64,000 nucleotides of DNA from Atriophallophorus winterbourni (GCA_013407085.1 JACCGJ010011062.1:62001-126000), one strand, 5' to 3'. Shown: positions 23,716-34,839, counted from the first letter of the stretch. The notes: a model not told the origin generated them from the letters alone. Made by a program: numbers and translations.

Positions 23716-24464
23716 TTGTTTCATAAATCTACAAACATAAATATAAAACTCATTAATAAAGCAACTTTTCCAATGTAATTTTATAATTTATAAGTTAAAC
23801 TGAATGGGTATTTTCATAATTTCATACAGAACAACAAGTAGCTCGTAAGTATAATGTTTTTGTACGCAATTTACATTTATGTCGTGTGCGTGACGGAAAT
23901 GCATGCAAACGAGATTTTTTGTGCTTGGTCGTGGTGTAAAACACATTCAATATGATTATGGGCTGATATGATTGAAAACGTTGGTTGTTTCAAACTTAAC
24001 CATCAGTGGCATTCAAGCGCATGCGATACTGATCCTACTTTTCTTACCTGATGAGAGCAAACAGCTGGAAACTTGTTAGCAGAGTGTTCCGGATATGCGG
24101 CAAATGAGCTTTATGTTCTGAGTCATCTGTTCACACCCTGACTGCATGTGTGTTGGCTCATACGATTGAACATAAGTGCCAGTTTACCGACCATTGTCAT
24201 TCAAGCACTATTTGTTTACCTTTCCTCCACTATTTAAGCGCATGCGGATCCTAATACTATTGTTTCAGTCTGATGTGTGTAAACAATAGGAAAAAGGTCG
24301 TGTGATGTTTTTGAAGTAAATGCATGCAAATTACCTTTTATCCTCATGTGATTTAACAGGTGGGTCGTATCAACCTTACGAAACATTGTCATTAAAGGGC
24401 AGATTGCCTAGCATTATTTCACTGTTTCAACCGCATGAGGATACTGATCTTCCTCTCCCACATT
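23716..24464. repeat. Intron module block P, copy 2, plus unique end
   Basis: Second copy of 21,351-21,974 up to about 24,345, then sequence without a match in the window. No exon seen. Confidence 0.6.
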
Positions 24465-24478
24465 ATTGAACAGCAAGC

Positions 24479-24514
<36 letters not shown>

Positions 24515-24548
24515 ATGATATATATATATATATAGCTTGCTGTTCAAT
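24465..24548. repeat. TA-rich palindrome
   Basis: 16 bp arms ATTGAACAGCAAGCTA (24,465-24,480) and TAGCTTGCTGTTCAAT (24,533-24,548) are perfect complements around an interrupted TA tract. The right arm alone recurs at about 11,097 and 14,945. Confidence 0.85.
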
Positions 24549-24911
24549 AATAATAACAACAGATTACTCTTAAAGCTAGGTTTTTTAAATATATTTTTCA
24601 TGACCGTATAGCGTAATTAATGCCGATTTATAGTTTTAAAAAATTGATATTCGGTGTTATTAACAAAATAAACTTCGAAATTGCATTTTACGCTGGAGTG
24701 TAGATTATTAGATAGAGGTTTGGTCGATATTGACAGAAGGAGGCCAACAACATCAAGAACAATTTATTAAATACATCCATGTCAAAGTAATGTGTTGCTC
24801 ACATCCCCATCCCTTACACACCACAAGATGGAGACAGTAGGATCAGGTTCAGTGAGCCTTGAAACAGTGGATTATAGGTAAACAACGTTATACTTGTATA
24901 CCAACTCTTAA

Positions 24912-25116
24912 ATAGGGTTCGTACAACGAACCACGATGTTCAGACACAGAATAACAAAGTGATTCTTGGTCAAGCACTCAAGGCGCTTATGGATGACCAA
25001 AGTAATGTGTTCCTCACATCCCCATCCCTTACACACCTTAAGCGCCTCGAGTGCTTGACCAAGAATCACTTTGTGATTCTGTGTCTGAACATCGTGGTTC
25101 GTTGTACGAACCCTAT
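24912..25116. repeat. 78 bp inverted repeat (foldback element)
   Basis: Arms 24,912-24,989 and 25,039-25,116 are complementary at 76 of 78 positions, around a 49 bp spacer with TCACATCCCCATCCCTTACA. Weaker complementarity continues outward about 40 bp. The arm holds GGTTCGTTGTACGAACC and AATCACTTTGTGATT, each nearly self-complementary. Single arms occur at about 13,140-13,195 and 55,680-55,750. Confidence 0.85.
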
Positions 25117-25130
25117 ATAACACCTGGCAT

Positions 25131-25771
25131 GCAAGTAAAACCTTGTTTACATCCATGTCAATTATATATTTGAATTACATATTTATTAAAATATCCTCGA
25201 GTCAATTGCCAAGAACGTATATACCCGATTTATACCCATTTTTCCACGTAAAAAAGTTTAAAAAAGTGTATCAAATCTTCACTACTCCCTTTTGTGTTCG
25301 GGGATTCAAAACAAAAAGTTATACGCGAAACAACTATTTTAACCCTTTATCTACGATAATTGGATATATGTATTTGATGATATTGTTGTGTTATTCTGCT
25401 TAATTATGACATAAATCAAACACGATTCATTTTTATGTATCAGATGCCAGACGCCGCCTGACAAGTAAACTCCGATAGTGACTGAGGGTACCGACGGGAG
25501 CTACTGAGCAATCAAATGCTAGTTTGAGGTGGTAACTAGAGTTACCGTCAGTAGACAAAGGTTTATAAGTTTAAGGATTTTCTTGAGAACAACGATACAG
25601 TGTTACGGCTTCCAAATGAAATTTTGGATATAAACTCTGGGTTGTACAAATAGTAATTATGCTCATGTGTAAAGAACAATTAGAGACGGGGGTATAATAC
25701 TTGACGTAAAATTTTGTAAAGCACCATTAATAAAGTTTTGTTTCTCATCCAGGAAAGAAAAAGTCCGGTAC

Positions 25772-25807
<36 letters not shown>

Positions 25808-26720
25808 TTTGCAAATGTTTATTCTGAAATTATTTTGGTTTTATTCTGAAATTATTTTGCGTCCATCACCTGCTCTAATTCAACTTTTTATGAGTTGTTC
25901 AATACTTTCTTTAAACCTTTTTCGTCATTTATTTTTCAAATCAGTCGAAACTTCTCGTAGTTGATAAAATGAACGAAATAACCAGGGAAAACGTAGTTGT
26001 TCGTCACAAACTCAAGAATCCCGTTTGGTACTTGAAGATTTAAACAAAGTGCATATTTTTTAACATTCTATTTGACATTGAAAGAATTGAAACTTGGTAA
26101 TTGTTGTAGACAAACAGTGTATACAAACGCAGATGTGTATCGACACATCTGCGTGAAGGCCAAACAAATATTCAATCTGGAATATATGCTGAAGCAAGCA
26201 ATAATTTTAGTATTATCAATGCAGATTTATATACTGTACAATTCATGTAAACGAGCAATAGTGTACTGTAATATATTCTGTAAATGCATTGGAAAGATTT
26301 ATCTAGTGTATTCGTGTGAGGTAGAGATTGTAATGCTTCAAGATAATATACTTTTAATTTACTTAACGGATTTTCGGCTATCTTGGTTGTTTATGGAACG
26401 TACCACTGTTGATAAAAGAGAGATCACTGTTAATCAATTACAGGCGTTGTTATCATCGCCTCGTAAATAATTGTCATTTTATAAATGATTTTCTGATTTT
26501 CAACGACCACTTAGAGCGTAATTTATTGAAAATCCTACACACACAATGTGAACGAGCACACCAATGTTTTTTTCTTTTCCAATAAACATGACTCCAAGAC
26601 TTCTAATTGAATTCTGAATACGTTTGTTCAAAATGAATTAGTCTGTATGCATGTTGTAAGACTGAGTTGCTAGATGGAGGCTAGGGTCAAGTAACAATTT
26701 ATACTATATACGAGCCGTGT
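25131..26720. repeat. Intron module 3, with deletion of exon B
   Basis: Copy of 13,201-14,260 followed by the pre-B block, then a deletion: AATCAATTACAG (26,433-26,444) is joined directly to GCGTTGTTATCATCGCC, which in other modules lies about 330 bp after exon B. Thus this module has type A but no type B exon. Confidence 0.65.
25753..25767 (+). CDS. Micro-exon A5 (15 bp)
   Basis: Acceptor TTTCTCATCCAG, exon GAAAGAAAAAGTCCG, donor GTACGT followed by a TA microsatellite. Phase 1 reading GKKKS. Confidence 0.6.
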
Positions 26721-28046
26721 AGCCCAGGTTTGAATAATACGTGTTGTACCCGACAAATAATTAAGCTTAAGTTTTCATAATCACTTTGGATGCAATGCGC
26801 AAAATGTCGTTTACCAGCGGTGAAAGAGTAAATAATGTTCTCGGCTGCTTAACGTATATCATACCGTCAGAGTGCAACTGAAATTGTTTGATTGATTACT
26901 GTCTATCACAATGAGCGCTGGGCAGACACTGTTCCGCCCAAATCGGACAGTTTAGTTCTACGAAATTATGTGGAGTGCGGAACTATATTCCACATCGTCC
27001 GATGCAGGCCAACAACCAAGTAACATGCAAAGGATTTCATATGTAATTGACCATTAGGAATTATTGAAAAATTTGTCCCATTTTGTATTCAGCTGTCTCA
27101 ATATTGTGTACTTTCTGGATTTGGTGTTTTATATTTACATTCACGATATCCAGTTTTATGTTGCCGGAACCTTTTGAACATGTTCACACAATGCTGCGCC
27201 TCGAATTGATTCATGATACTCTCAGTCTTTATTCTGATTCTTTATTGCGATTTTAATAATATGAGATTTGCGTGCAAGTGTGAGTCTCCTGGATGGGGCT
27301 GCTTGATATGTATTTTCTTGTGCACCAGCGAACGTTTCTTATGTTAATCAACAACAAGTTATTCATAGTCAGCGGATTGCGATTTCTGCATGTTGTGCAG
27401 CTTATATTTGATTCAAATAAATTATTCATTTGCGGTCCTTGCAATATTATGGACAAACACCGATGCTATTAGTGACTTTCATGTGTTAGTTGGTAGTGAG
27501 TATATAAACTTTGCATGCATTGAGTACCGTTGATATTCTTGTTCCAGAAAAACACATTTTATTCAACCAAATTAAATGACATGATACAAGTTGGTGGTTA
27601 GAAAGGCAAAATCGCAAATAAAATGGTTGCATTCGTCGATCGTTTTCAGAGGTATACCCGGAGTTGAACTCTCGATGTAATAGATATTTTGGAATAGGAC
27701 AAAATGGCTTGGCCATTGTAACCGCAAATGTAATAGAGGGATCGTACTCTATCGACAAACACTTGTTAACAAAAACATAGAGCCATAAGGATCATCGGAT
27801 TAATTGCGTTAACTAAGCAAACACATTTCTATTCTCTTGAACTAGTAATCAATACCCAAATACCGCAAACATGTTGACTTTAGTTTTGATTTTGACCGGC
27901 ATCTACCTCGATTTCACGTCAATATTTCATGAAATTCTAAGTGACGATCAGTTACTAAAGCAATTTAATGGCTGCAAAAATTATAGGCGCTTAATAAACT
28001 TGGAACCTTGTTGATACATGCTGAGCTCTCTCTCTCTCTTTAACAG
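26721..28046. other. Intron, no exon seen
   Basis: AT-rich intronic sequence before the 21 bp exon. A 47-codon ORF at 27,871 (MLTLVLILTGIYLDFTS start) has a signal-like beginning but no donor; I do not call it. Confidence 0.4.
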
Positions 28047-28067
28047 AAAATGGATTGAAATGTCACG
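28047..28067 (+). CDS. Micro-exon D (21 bp)
   Basis: A long pyrimidine tract (CTCTCTCTCTCTTTAACAG) makes a strong acceptor; the donor is GTTAGT. Phase 1 reading ENGLKCH, the first internal exon with a cysteine. Single copy in the window. Confidence 0.6.
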
Positions 28068-28261
28068 GTTAGTACGAATTTTGTGCACAAGCATGTATAT
28101 TACATTATATTATTACACAAATATATATATATATACAACTGTTTTCCACTTACGGTTATTTTAAATATTAGCCAGAAGTGTGCTTTTCCAGATTCGATCT
28201 CAATCGATACTATTCACAATATTCAAACGCAAAACCACCAAATTTAACGTCATTTTTTGTG

Positions 28262-28614
28262 CACTTGCGTTACGAAGACGTTTGCAAAAGACATATGAAA
28301 GATCGTGACATTGACCGATGAGTTAGAAAGAACTTGCTCTTGACCGCTCACATTGGAGGCATATTGTTATGCGTCGTCTGCAAGCCGGGGAGGAGCAGAT
28401 ACAGCTCTAGGCTACTGAACGCAGATCACGCCGCCGGCGTCCAACTGATGCAATACAAATGAGTTCTGACTTTCGTTGCCAGCGCTGCGGGAGAGATTGT
28501 TCCTCCCGAATCGGACTGTTTAGTCATTCAAAAAGCTGTAGAACATGAACATTCATGCGATTTTGATGTACATCCATGGTCGATATCGACGGAAGGGGGC
28601 CAACAACATTGTCT
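28262..28614 (+). mobile_element. RTE 3' end fragment in the intron
   Basis: 5'-truncated insertion with the RTE C-terminus and zinc finger (TTCGTTGCCAGCGCTGCGGG, CTCCCGAATCGGACTGTTTA) ending at GGCCAACAACA. Same family as the 17-21 kb copy, same strand as the micro-exon gene. Confidence 0.75.
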
Positions 28615-29438
28615 AAAATCTGTTCAAATATCTAAAAGTGGCTTGCAATAAGCTGCCAGTAGAGAGCACAAATGAAGTCAAAATTATAGTGTGCTCCTGA
28701 TACGCTTCAACTATACTATAGAGCTCAAGATGCGCAACATCAAAATCAGCTCCAATTGAACAATCATCATTACACATTTATGAATCCTTTCCAATTTCGC
28801 TTATTTTGGTACTTTCAGTTGCATTATAAGTCATGAATCAGCCATGAAAATTTTATGTTCACCTAAATGATCAACCACTGTATTAAGTTTATCAAATCAA
28901 ACTGTATAGCACTGATAAAGCATAATTTTATTTTGATTAAACACACAAGGACCTACAACAACTAGCTTTTTGTACAATTTGTAATAACCTTGAACATGCA
29001 TTCATTTAAATTAACACAGTGAATATCATTGAATATCATTGAATCCTTATTTATGCATTCTTGTTATGAGTGACCACATGGTTTCAAGCCAGTTTCAATA
29101 AGTTACATGCGGTCTCCCTTTTTGACTTACATGAACAAAAATCCGTTGTAGGCATCAAAGAATACTTTTGCATTTCTGCCAATCACGCTATTCACAATAA
29201 CACAATTGCACTCATAGGCATCTGATGCATCACTTGAGCGCTTTAGTCGGTCAATACTTTGGAAGCAATCAAGTGGATAAAATACGAGTTTAATCTGAAT
29301 CATTTGAAAGAACAGATCAATACTATGTGGTTTTTACTACTTACATCCCTCGTATTTCGGCTATGCGCAACAGAGTTGTCAATAGATGTTCACTTTTTAA
29401 ATACTGACCATGTTTATATTTCATGTTGTTCGTTACAG
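28615..29438. other. Intron, no exon seen
   Basis: AT-rich intronic sequence. An ORF at 29,259-29,492 has a signal-like stretch (MWFLLLTSLVFRLCA) but runs through exon E in another frame and has no donor, so it is not called. Confidence 0.4.
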
Positions 29439-29468
29439 TTGATCTCCCGTTTGCTGCAACTGTGGATT
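29439..29468 (+). CDS. Micro-exon E (30 bp)
   Basis: Acceptor TCATGTTGTTCGTTACAG, donor GTAAGT, both strong. Phase 1 reading VDLPFAATVD. Single copy. Confidence 0.65.
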
Positions 29469-29669
29469 GTAAGTCGAAATATTTTTTTTTAAGAAAGTAG
29501 CTCTATTCACCTTTACTAATCTACCATGGGTCACTACGTTTGAAGTAGATATTTTAAAATACATCGATTTAGTATCTAATATCCGAAGGAATAATGTAAA
29601 AAACTTATGTATTGTGGAGCTCACATCCCATCCCTTACACATTTACTTAATGAAGTTGAGTAGATAGAT

Positions 29670-30550
29670 GTTAGCCTCCTACGGCCGATGTCGACCATAA
29701 ATGTACATCACAATCGCATGATATTTTCTCATGTTCCACAGCTTTTCATGTTCCACAGCGATTCAATCCATTGACCAAGGATTCTGGTCTTGCTCATTCT
29801 AATTGTGTTCATGAAAAAGAGCCATTAAGGCTGCATCGTAGACAAACATCAGGTCACGGATTATCATATCTCGTGCCTTTTTTGTGCTCTCAACAGGTTC
29901 AGGTTGAAAAGATTTTCATCACCTAGCGTGTGCGGGTAAATGCCTTCTGTTCTCGTCGTAAAAGCGTGTTTCAAAAGCAGATAAAAGCAAATGCCGAACT
30001 GTGTTGGAGCAAGAAAACACCATTGTTTGACGCCTCGGCAAATTTCAAAGGCTTCTGTACTGAAACAGTTAAAATGGCTTATCCATTCAAACCTGAGTAG
30101 AACAGAATAATGATTTTAAGGAGTCTTGGAGGCAGCCTATCAGATCAAGCATTATTGAAAAGTACCTCACTGCTGACGTAGTCGGATATCTTTGTTAAAT
30201 CAATATTAAACAGTGTATATTGGCATAGGCTTTTCCCGACACTTTTATGGAAGTTGTCGCAGGAAGGAAATAATCTCAACGCTCGAACGCAAGAAACATT
30301 GAGATTTAGAGTTAACTCTATCAGCTGAAGCTTGCAGCCGGATCTGTGAGTCTTTAGCAAAAACTTTGCCTACAACATCCAGGAGGGGGATTCCTCTGTA
30401 ATTGTTACATTCACTCATTTCACCCTTATTCTTAAATAGCCTGATGATCTTTGTGTCTCGCATCTCATGTGGGACAAAATTCTCCGGCCATTGCTGAAAA
30501 AACAAATGCTGTTATACAGCATTTGATGAGCTGAGGTTGATTTCCGACGT
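29670..30550 (-). mobile_element. RTE fragment in antisense, internally deleted
   Basis: Minus-strand RTE relic with the 3' end (GGCCGATGTCGACCATAAAT, at 29,680), then a jump that removes most of the thumb, then RT pieces: NNYRGIPLLDVVGKVFAKDS near 30,400. Related to the 17-21 kb copy. The right end is broken by the 257 bp tandem repeat at 30,551. Confidence 0.7.
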
Positions 30551-31240
30551 CCCTTCAGCTACTTATAAAGTAGCGAGTAGACGAGAACTTCAGTTCACAT
30601 TGCGCCATCCGTCTACACAATTACTAGTTCGAAACGCGAAGAGAAAAGGGGATACGCATAGCTGATGAGAGGCAAAAACCTCGAAACCGGTCCTGTGCTT
30701 CCGGTGAGATTTTAGCGTTTCGGAATGGTATTCTACTTTGAACTATCCTGGGGTTGTAATAACCCTCGCGGCAATACGCCGTTGGATCAGTTGGGGCTTA
30801 GTTTAGTCCCTTCAGCTACTTATAAAGTAGCGAGTAGACGAGAACTTCAGTTCACATTGCGCCATCCGTCTACACAAATACTAGTTCGAAACGCGAAGAG
30901 TCCAGCGGATACGCATAGCTGATGAGAGGCAAAAACCTCGAAACCGGTCCTGTGCTTCCGGTGAGATTTTAGCGTTTCGGAATGGTATTCTACTTTGAAC
31001 TATCCTGGGGTTGTAATAACCCTCGCGGCAATACGCCGTTGGATCAGTTGGGGCTTAGTTTAGTCCCTTCAGCTACTTATAAAGTAGCGAGTAGACGAGA
31101 ACTTCAGTTCACATTGCGCCATCCGTCTACACAAACTAGTTCGAAACGCGAAAGTCCAGCGGATACGCATAGCTGATGAGAGGCAAACCCTCGAAACCGG
31201 TCCTGTGCTTCCGGTGAGATTTTAGCGTTTCGGAATGGTC
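30551..31240 (+). repeat. 257 bp tandem repeat with hammerhead-like core, 2.7 units
   Basis: Units start with GTCCCTTCAGCTAC at 30,551, 30,808 and 31,064; the last is partial. Each unit holds a CTGATGA (30,662, 30,919, 31,173) and GTTCGAAAC, a match to the tRNA-type B box. TGGATCAGTTGG (30,783 and 31,040) matches the A box at 11 of 12 positions. This combination resembles the schistosome SM-alpha class of hammerhead-bearing retroposons. It sits in an intron of the micro-exon gene, inside an RTE relic. ORFs across it repeat with the units. Confidence 0.75.
30887..30979 (+). ncRNA. Hammerhead-ribozyme-like motif (best of three copies)
   Basis: CTGATGA (30,919-30,925) is followed by stem II GAGG/CCTC with loop CAAAAA, then GAAA (30,940-30,943). 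Stem III ACCGG/CCGGT (30,943-30,947 with 30,958-30,962) has the required A-U closing pair. An outer helix CGAAACGC/GCGTTTCG (30,887-30,894 with 30,972-30,979) encloses the core. The base at the cleavage position is G (30,963), which standard hammerheads disfavour, and stem I next to the core is weak. So the fold is clear but activity is doubtful. Confidence 0.55.
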
Positions 31241-31628
31241 TTCTTTGACCCTCAATTAATTTTGAGAATTGATGTAGTACAAATAGATACTAAAATTGAG
31301 CAACTGTATCTTTAAATTATATGATATATCGCTTAATCCAAGCCATAGAATTTCCGGCGAAAAATGTTTTCTTGAAAATCACCTTGTTTGTGATAAAATC
31401 TGCTACCTTGATGCGCACTACATAATGAGGTTGCAAATGGAAATAATAATTACACATGTTACACCAGGCATATTTCCGGGTAATTTTCTCATATAGCCTT
31501 CCATGATGCCCTTTCATATTCCAAAATATTGATTCATGATTTGCATTAAAAGGATTATTTGATTTCATGCTTACACTACCCAAATGTCATCACGATGTTT
31601 TTCAGTAATATTTTTGTGCTCCTTCAAG
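31241..31628. other. Intron, no exon seen
   Basis: AT-rich intronic sequence between the tandem repeat and exon F. Confidence 0.4.
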
Positions 31629-31652
31629 GTGTTGTGGTGAAACGCCGTAAAG
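31629..31652 (+). CDS. Micro-exon F (24 bp)
   Basis: Acceptor TTTTTGTGCTCCTTCAAG, donor GTAAGT. Phase 1 reading GVVVKRRK, strongly basic at its end. The acceptor uses AAG, less common than CAG or TAG; the upstream alternative TTTTTCAG gives a stop in frame. Confidence 0.55.
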
Positions 31653-32399
31653 GTAAGTGGAAATTGGAATTCGAATTCTGATTTGCCAAATTTTGAATTT
31701 TGGTATATGTATATCTTTTATTCTTTTAAAAAATTCACATAATACATTTCAGTTTATTTGTATTGTGAAGCACTCATGAATCTATTGGATCTAGGTGACA
31801 TTTCCGAATGCTTAATGTGCTTGTTGACCTATGTCTATGAAACAACCTACTTTTTTACAATCAGCTTTAGTGCCGACCTCAGGAATCGCACCTGTTGACA
31901 CAGCTCGATCCTAACAGCCATCGTTGTTGATTGTTAGCCATACGGGGTATGCTGTCACAGAACATCCATATACTTATCCAAAGTTAAGTGCCTTGAAACT
32001 GTCGTTAATCACGGGTGGATTAAGTGTTAATGATCTATCACTGAGTCTATCCTTCAAAAGAAGTAATCAAACAATGCAGTCTTCAACATCTGTTGTAGAA
32101 TAAGAGCGTGATAATGGTAGGTAACCTGTCAATGTATCCGATACTAATGATTACCGAGTAAAAACGGTCAAACACGCATAAATTTCGTGTATTTCATAAA
32201 ATTAGAAGCTGTGTTTCAGATATATCATTTTAAAGCCGTTTCGGTCCCAAAATCAATCATCTATTGTCGATTTACTGCAAACATTAACAAACTACATTGG
32301 CTGTATTATAAAAAAGATCGTTGGTTAGCTGCATCGGAGAGTTTGTTCATACTACAGAGTCTAAATTCAAGATGAATTGGACTAAATAACTTTCAGGTT
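31653..32399. other. Intron, no confident exon
   Basis: AT-rich. A 9 bp candidate at 31,938-31,946 (acceptor TTGTTGATTGTTAG, donor GTATGC, phase 1 AIR) is possible but weak. Confidence 0.35.
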
Positions 32400-32925
32400 G
32401 TTATATCGGTGGTTTGCTACTGTTGATTCAGCCGTGTGGTTAGAGAGAACACAGCCGTTACTGAACTCGTCTATTCACCGAATGCACAGAGTATCACAAG
32501 TGAGTGAATGTGTGAATATCACAGTGAGTGAAGATCATAATTCAAACTCACCATCGATATTGATGGGTGATTAATCGATAGTTAGTTCGCTGTCTATACA
32601 ACAGAGGGTGCCCTCCTAACACCTCCCGGTTTAAGCTTGGTTGTGGTGTGGTTGCTGGAACACCTTCACCCCACCCCCTTGGTTTGCATTCCGCGGATTT
32701 AATTTGAGGCGGCTCTTCTCCCGCTGAATTTCCATCTTATGGGGTCTTGAAGGCGGCGAAGAGCAAGCTGAGTTCAGTAAAGGAAAATCCTGTATTGAAC
32801 AAATCTTTGTCCTCCGTCAGAAGTGAGTGAAAATCATAATTCGAACTCACCATCGATATTGATTGGTGATTAATCGATAGTTCGTTCGATGTCTATACAA
32901 CAGAGAGTGCCCTCCTAACACAGAT
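32400..32925. repeat. Degenerate satellite-bearing element, split by a GC-rich insert
   Basis: 32,400-32,620 and 32,825-32,925 resemble the flanks and one unit of the satellite at 1.7 kb (GAACACAGCCGTTACTGAAC, TTAATCGATAGTTAGTTC). Both end in GTGCCCTCCTAACAC. Between them lies a GC-richer ~200 bp stretch (32,622-32,822) that I do not recognise. Confidence 0.55.
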
Positions 32926-33104
32926 TCTCCGATCTTCACTGCTACGCTCGTTCAGATGAAGTTTCCACTTAATATCACAGACAATTTTCAAGAGCGGATC
33001 ATGTAGCAGCTTTCTTAAGAGAGGTCACTGTGAGGCATCATCGAACCAGCATCTTGTACTTGTGAACAGACGTAAATAGTGTTTTGATTATTGCAATGAA
33101 TATA

Positions 33105-33559
33105 ATAATGCATTCGTTTGTTTGGCAAAAAGCCGATATCAACCATTATTGATCAATTTTCCTGTAATTAATTTGAGTCATTTTCTTATTCCTCGCTCAT
33201 CCAACTTCTGAAAATCGTATCAATATTTGGCTTATTTCAACATGAGTCAAAAAGCCACACTCGAATCCAGAAGCAAGCTAGGTTGTGGTCAGTGCACTCC
33301 AGATCCTATTTTTTAATCAGGTTGTGAGTAAGCTTGTTTGAATTAAAAGACAGAGTATATCGCTCGTATGTCCGTATACGGCAGACCTATGATAGTCGGA
33401 ATATTAATCGTTTCTGGTAAACGATTGAAACGTTACTGTCGAATCAGTGACACTTTTACTGACGCGCTACATGCTGTAAAACATTTTTATAACTTTATTT
33501 ATAATCAATTATTAATGGAGCTTCTATAATAATTTTCGAGAGAATCTTTTGTGCTTCAG
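33105..33559. repeat. Intron duplicate G, copy 1 left flank
   Basis: 33,120-33,559 matches 34,400-34,839 almost base for base (few differences in the last 120 bp), showing a recent ~1.28 kb tandem duplication including exon G. Confidence 0.8.
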
Positions 33560-33598
33560 TTTGGTTAGAAAAGCTCAGATTTGGGAATTCCCTGAAAG
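33560..33598 (+). CDS. Micro-exon G1 (39 bp)
   Basis: Acceptor CTTTTGTGCTTCAG, donor GTGAGT. Phase 1 reading VWLEKLRFGNSLK. Tandem copy G2 lies 1,280 bp downstream and differs at seven bases, all of which change the amino acid. Confidence 0.7.
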
Positions 33599-34839
33599 GT
33601 GAGTTGATCCATTTTTGATACAGTGTTCTTCCGAATGTTAAAAAAACAAGTCATTAAAAGGAAAAGCAAAATTAAACGATTGCTCTAAAATTCTAAATTT
33701 AAATTTAAATTTACTACTATCTATTTTTGATTAGAGTATCCTAGATTTGAGTTCGTCAATTATTGATTCAAAGCATTCTATGTAAGAGCGGCATGTAACA
33801 GCAACTGCGGGTAACAGGCATATCGAATTCCAACGTTAAGTACTGTAGCGACCAAATCGTCACCGGAGAATAGTTTCTGTCACGGAAACTAGTTGCCTGC
33901 TACGAGCCACGAGATTCTTATACCGGGAATGACGAGCGTTTACGAATTGATCCCAAATCAGAACAATAAGTCAATTTACGCTGTACTATATTGACAAAGA
34001 CGATTAAAAAGCAAAATATAGCAAATCTGTACGGTAATCGAATACAGGTTTCAATGCCAACCCAACGCGTCCAATAAACGGAAGTCAAACAGCTCAGTTG
34101 AGAGCACAAAAAATTACCTTTTTTCAATAACGGTAAACACGGGTAACGGACAAATCAAAATGTGCGGAAGCCCAAGTGCAGTTAAACAAAGGAACAATGT
34201 TCGGGAAAGAAAACTCTCACAGGTTTAACATTTAGTTTAAATGTTATTTTTAATTTAAAGAACAAACAAAAAATATCACTAGAAAATTATGACACATAAA
34301 ACTTGATAAGGAACACGGGTGTAGGGTGGGAAACAAATGTCTCCAGTTCGTTTGATCTTGTTGGACCGAAAGAGGAATTTTCAAGACATCGACGCGGATT
34401 CATACAACCATTATTGATCAATTTTCCTGTAATTAATTTCAGTCATTTTTTTATTCCTCGCTCATCCAACTTCTGAAAATCGTATCAATATTTGGCTTAT
34501 TTCAACATGAGTCGAACAGACACACTCGAATCCAGAAGCAAGCTAGGTTGTGGTCAGTGCACTCCAGATCCTATTTTTTAATCAGGTCGTGAGTAAGTTT
34601 GTTTGAATTAAAAGACAGAGTATATCGCTCGTATGTCCGTATACGGCAGACCTATGATAGTCGGAATATTAATCGTTTCTGGTAAACGATTGAAACGTTA
34701 CTTACGAATCTTGTAGAATATATCAGTGACACTTTTTTCTGACGCGCTACATGCTGTAAAACATTTTTATAACTTTATTTATAATCAATTATTAATGGAG
34801 CTTCTATAATAATTTTCGAGAGAATCTTTTGTGCTTTAG

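Noticed and set aside
29259..29492. 77-codon ORF with signal-like segment
   Set aside because: Overlaps the well-bounded exon E in another frame and has no donor of its own.
32102..32119. 18 bp exon candidate (acceptor TCTGTTGTAG, donor GTAGGT)
   Set aside because: In phase 1 it reads GAA TAA, a stop.
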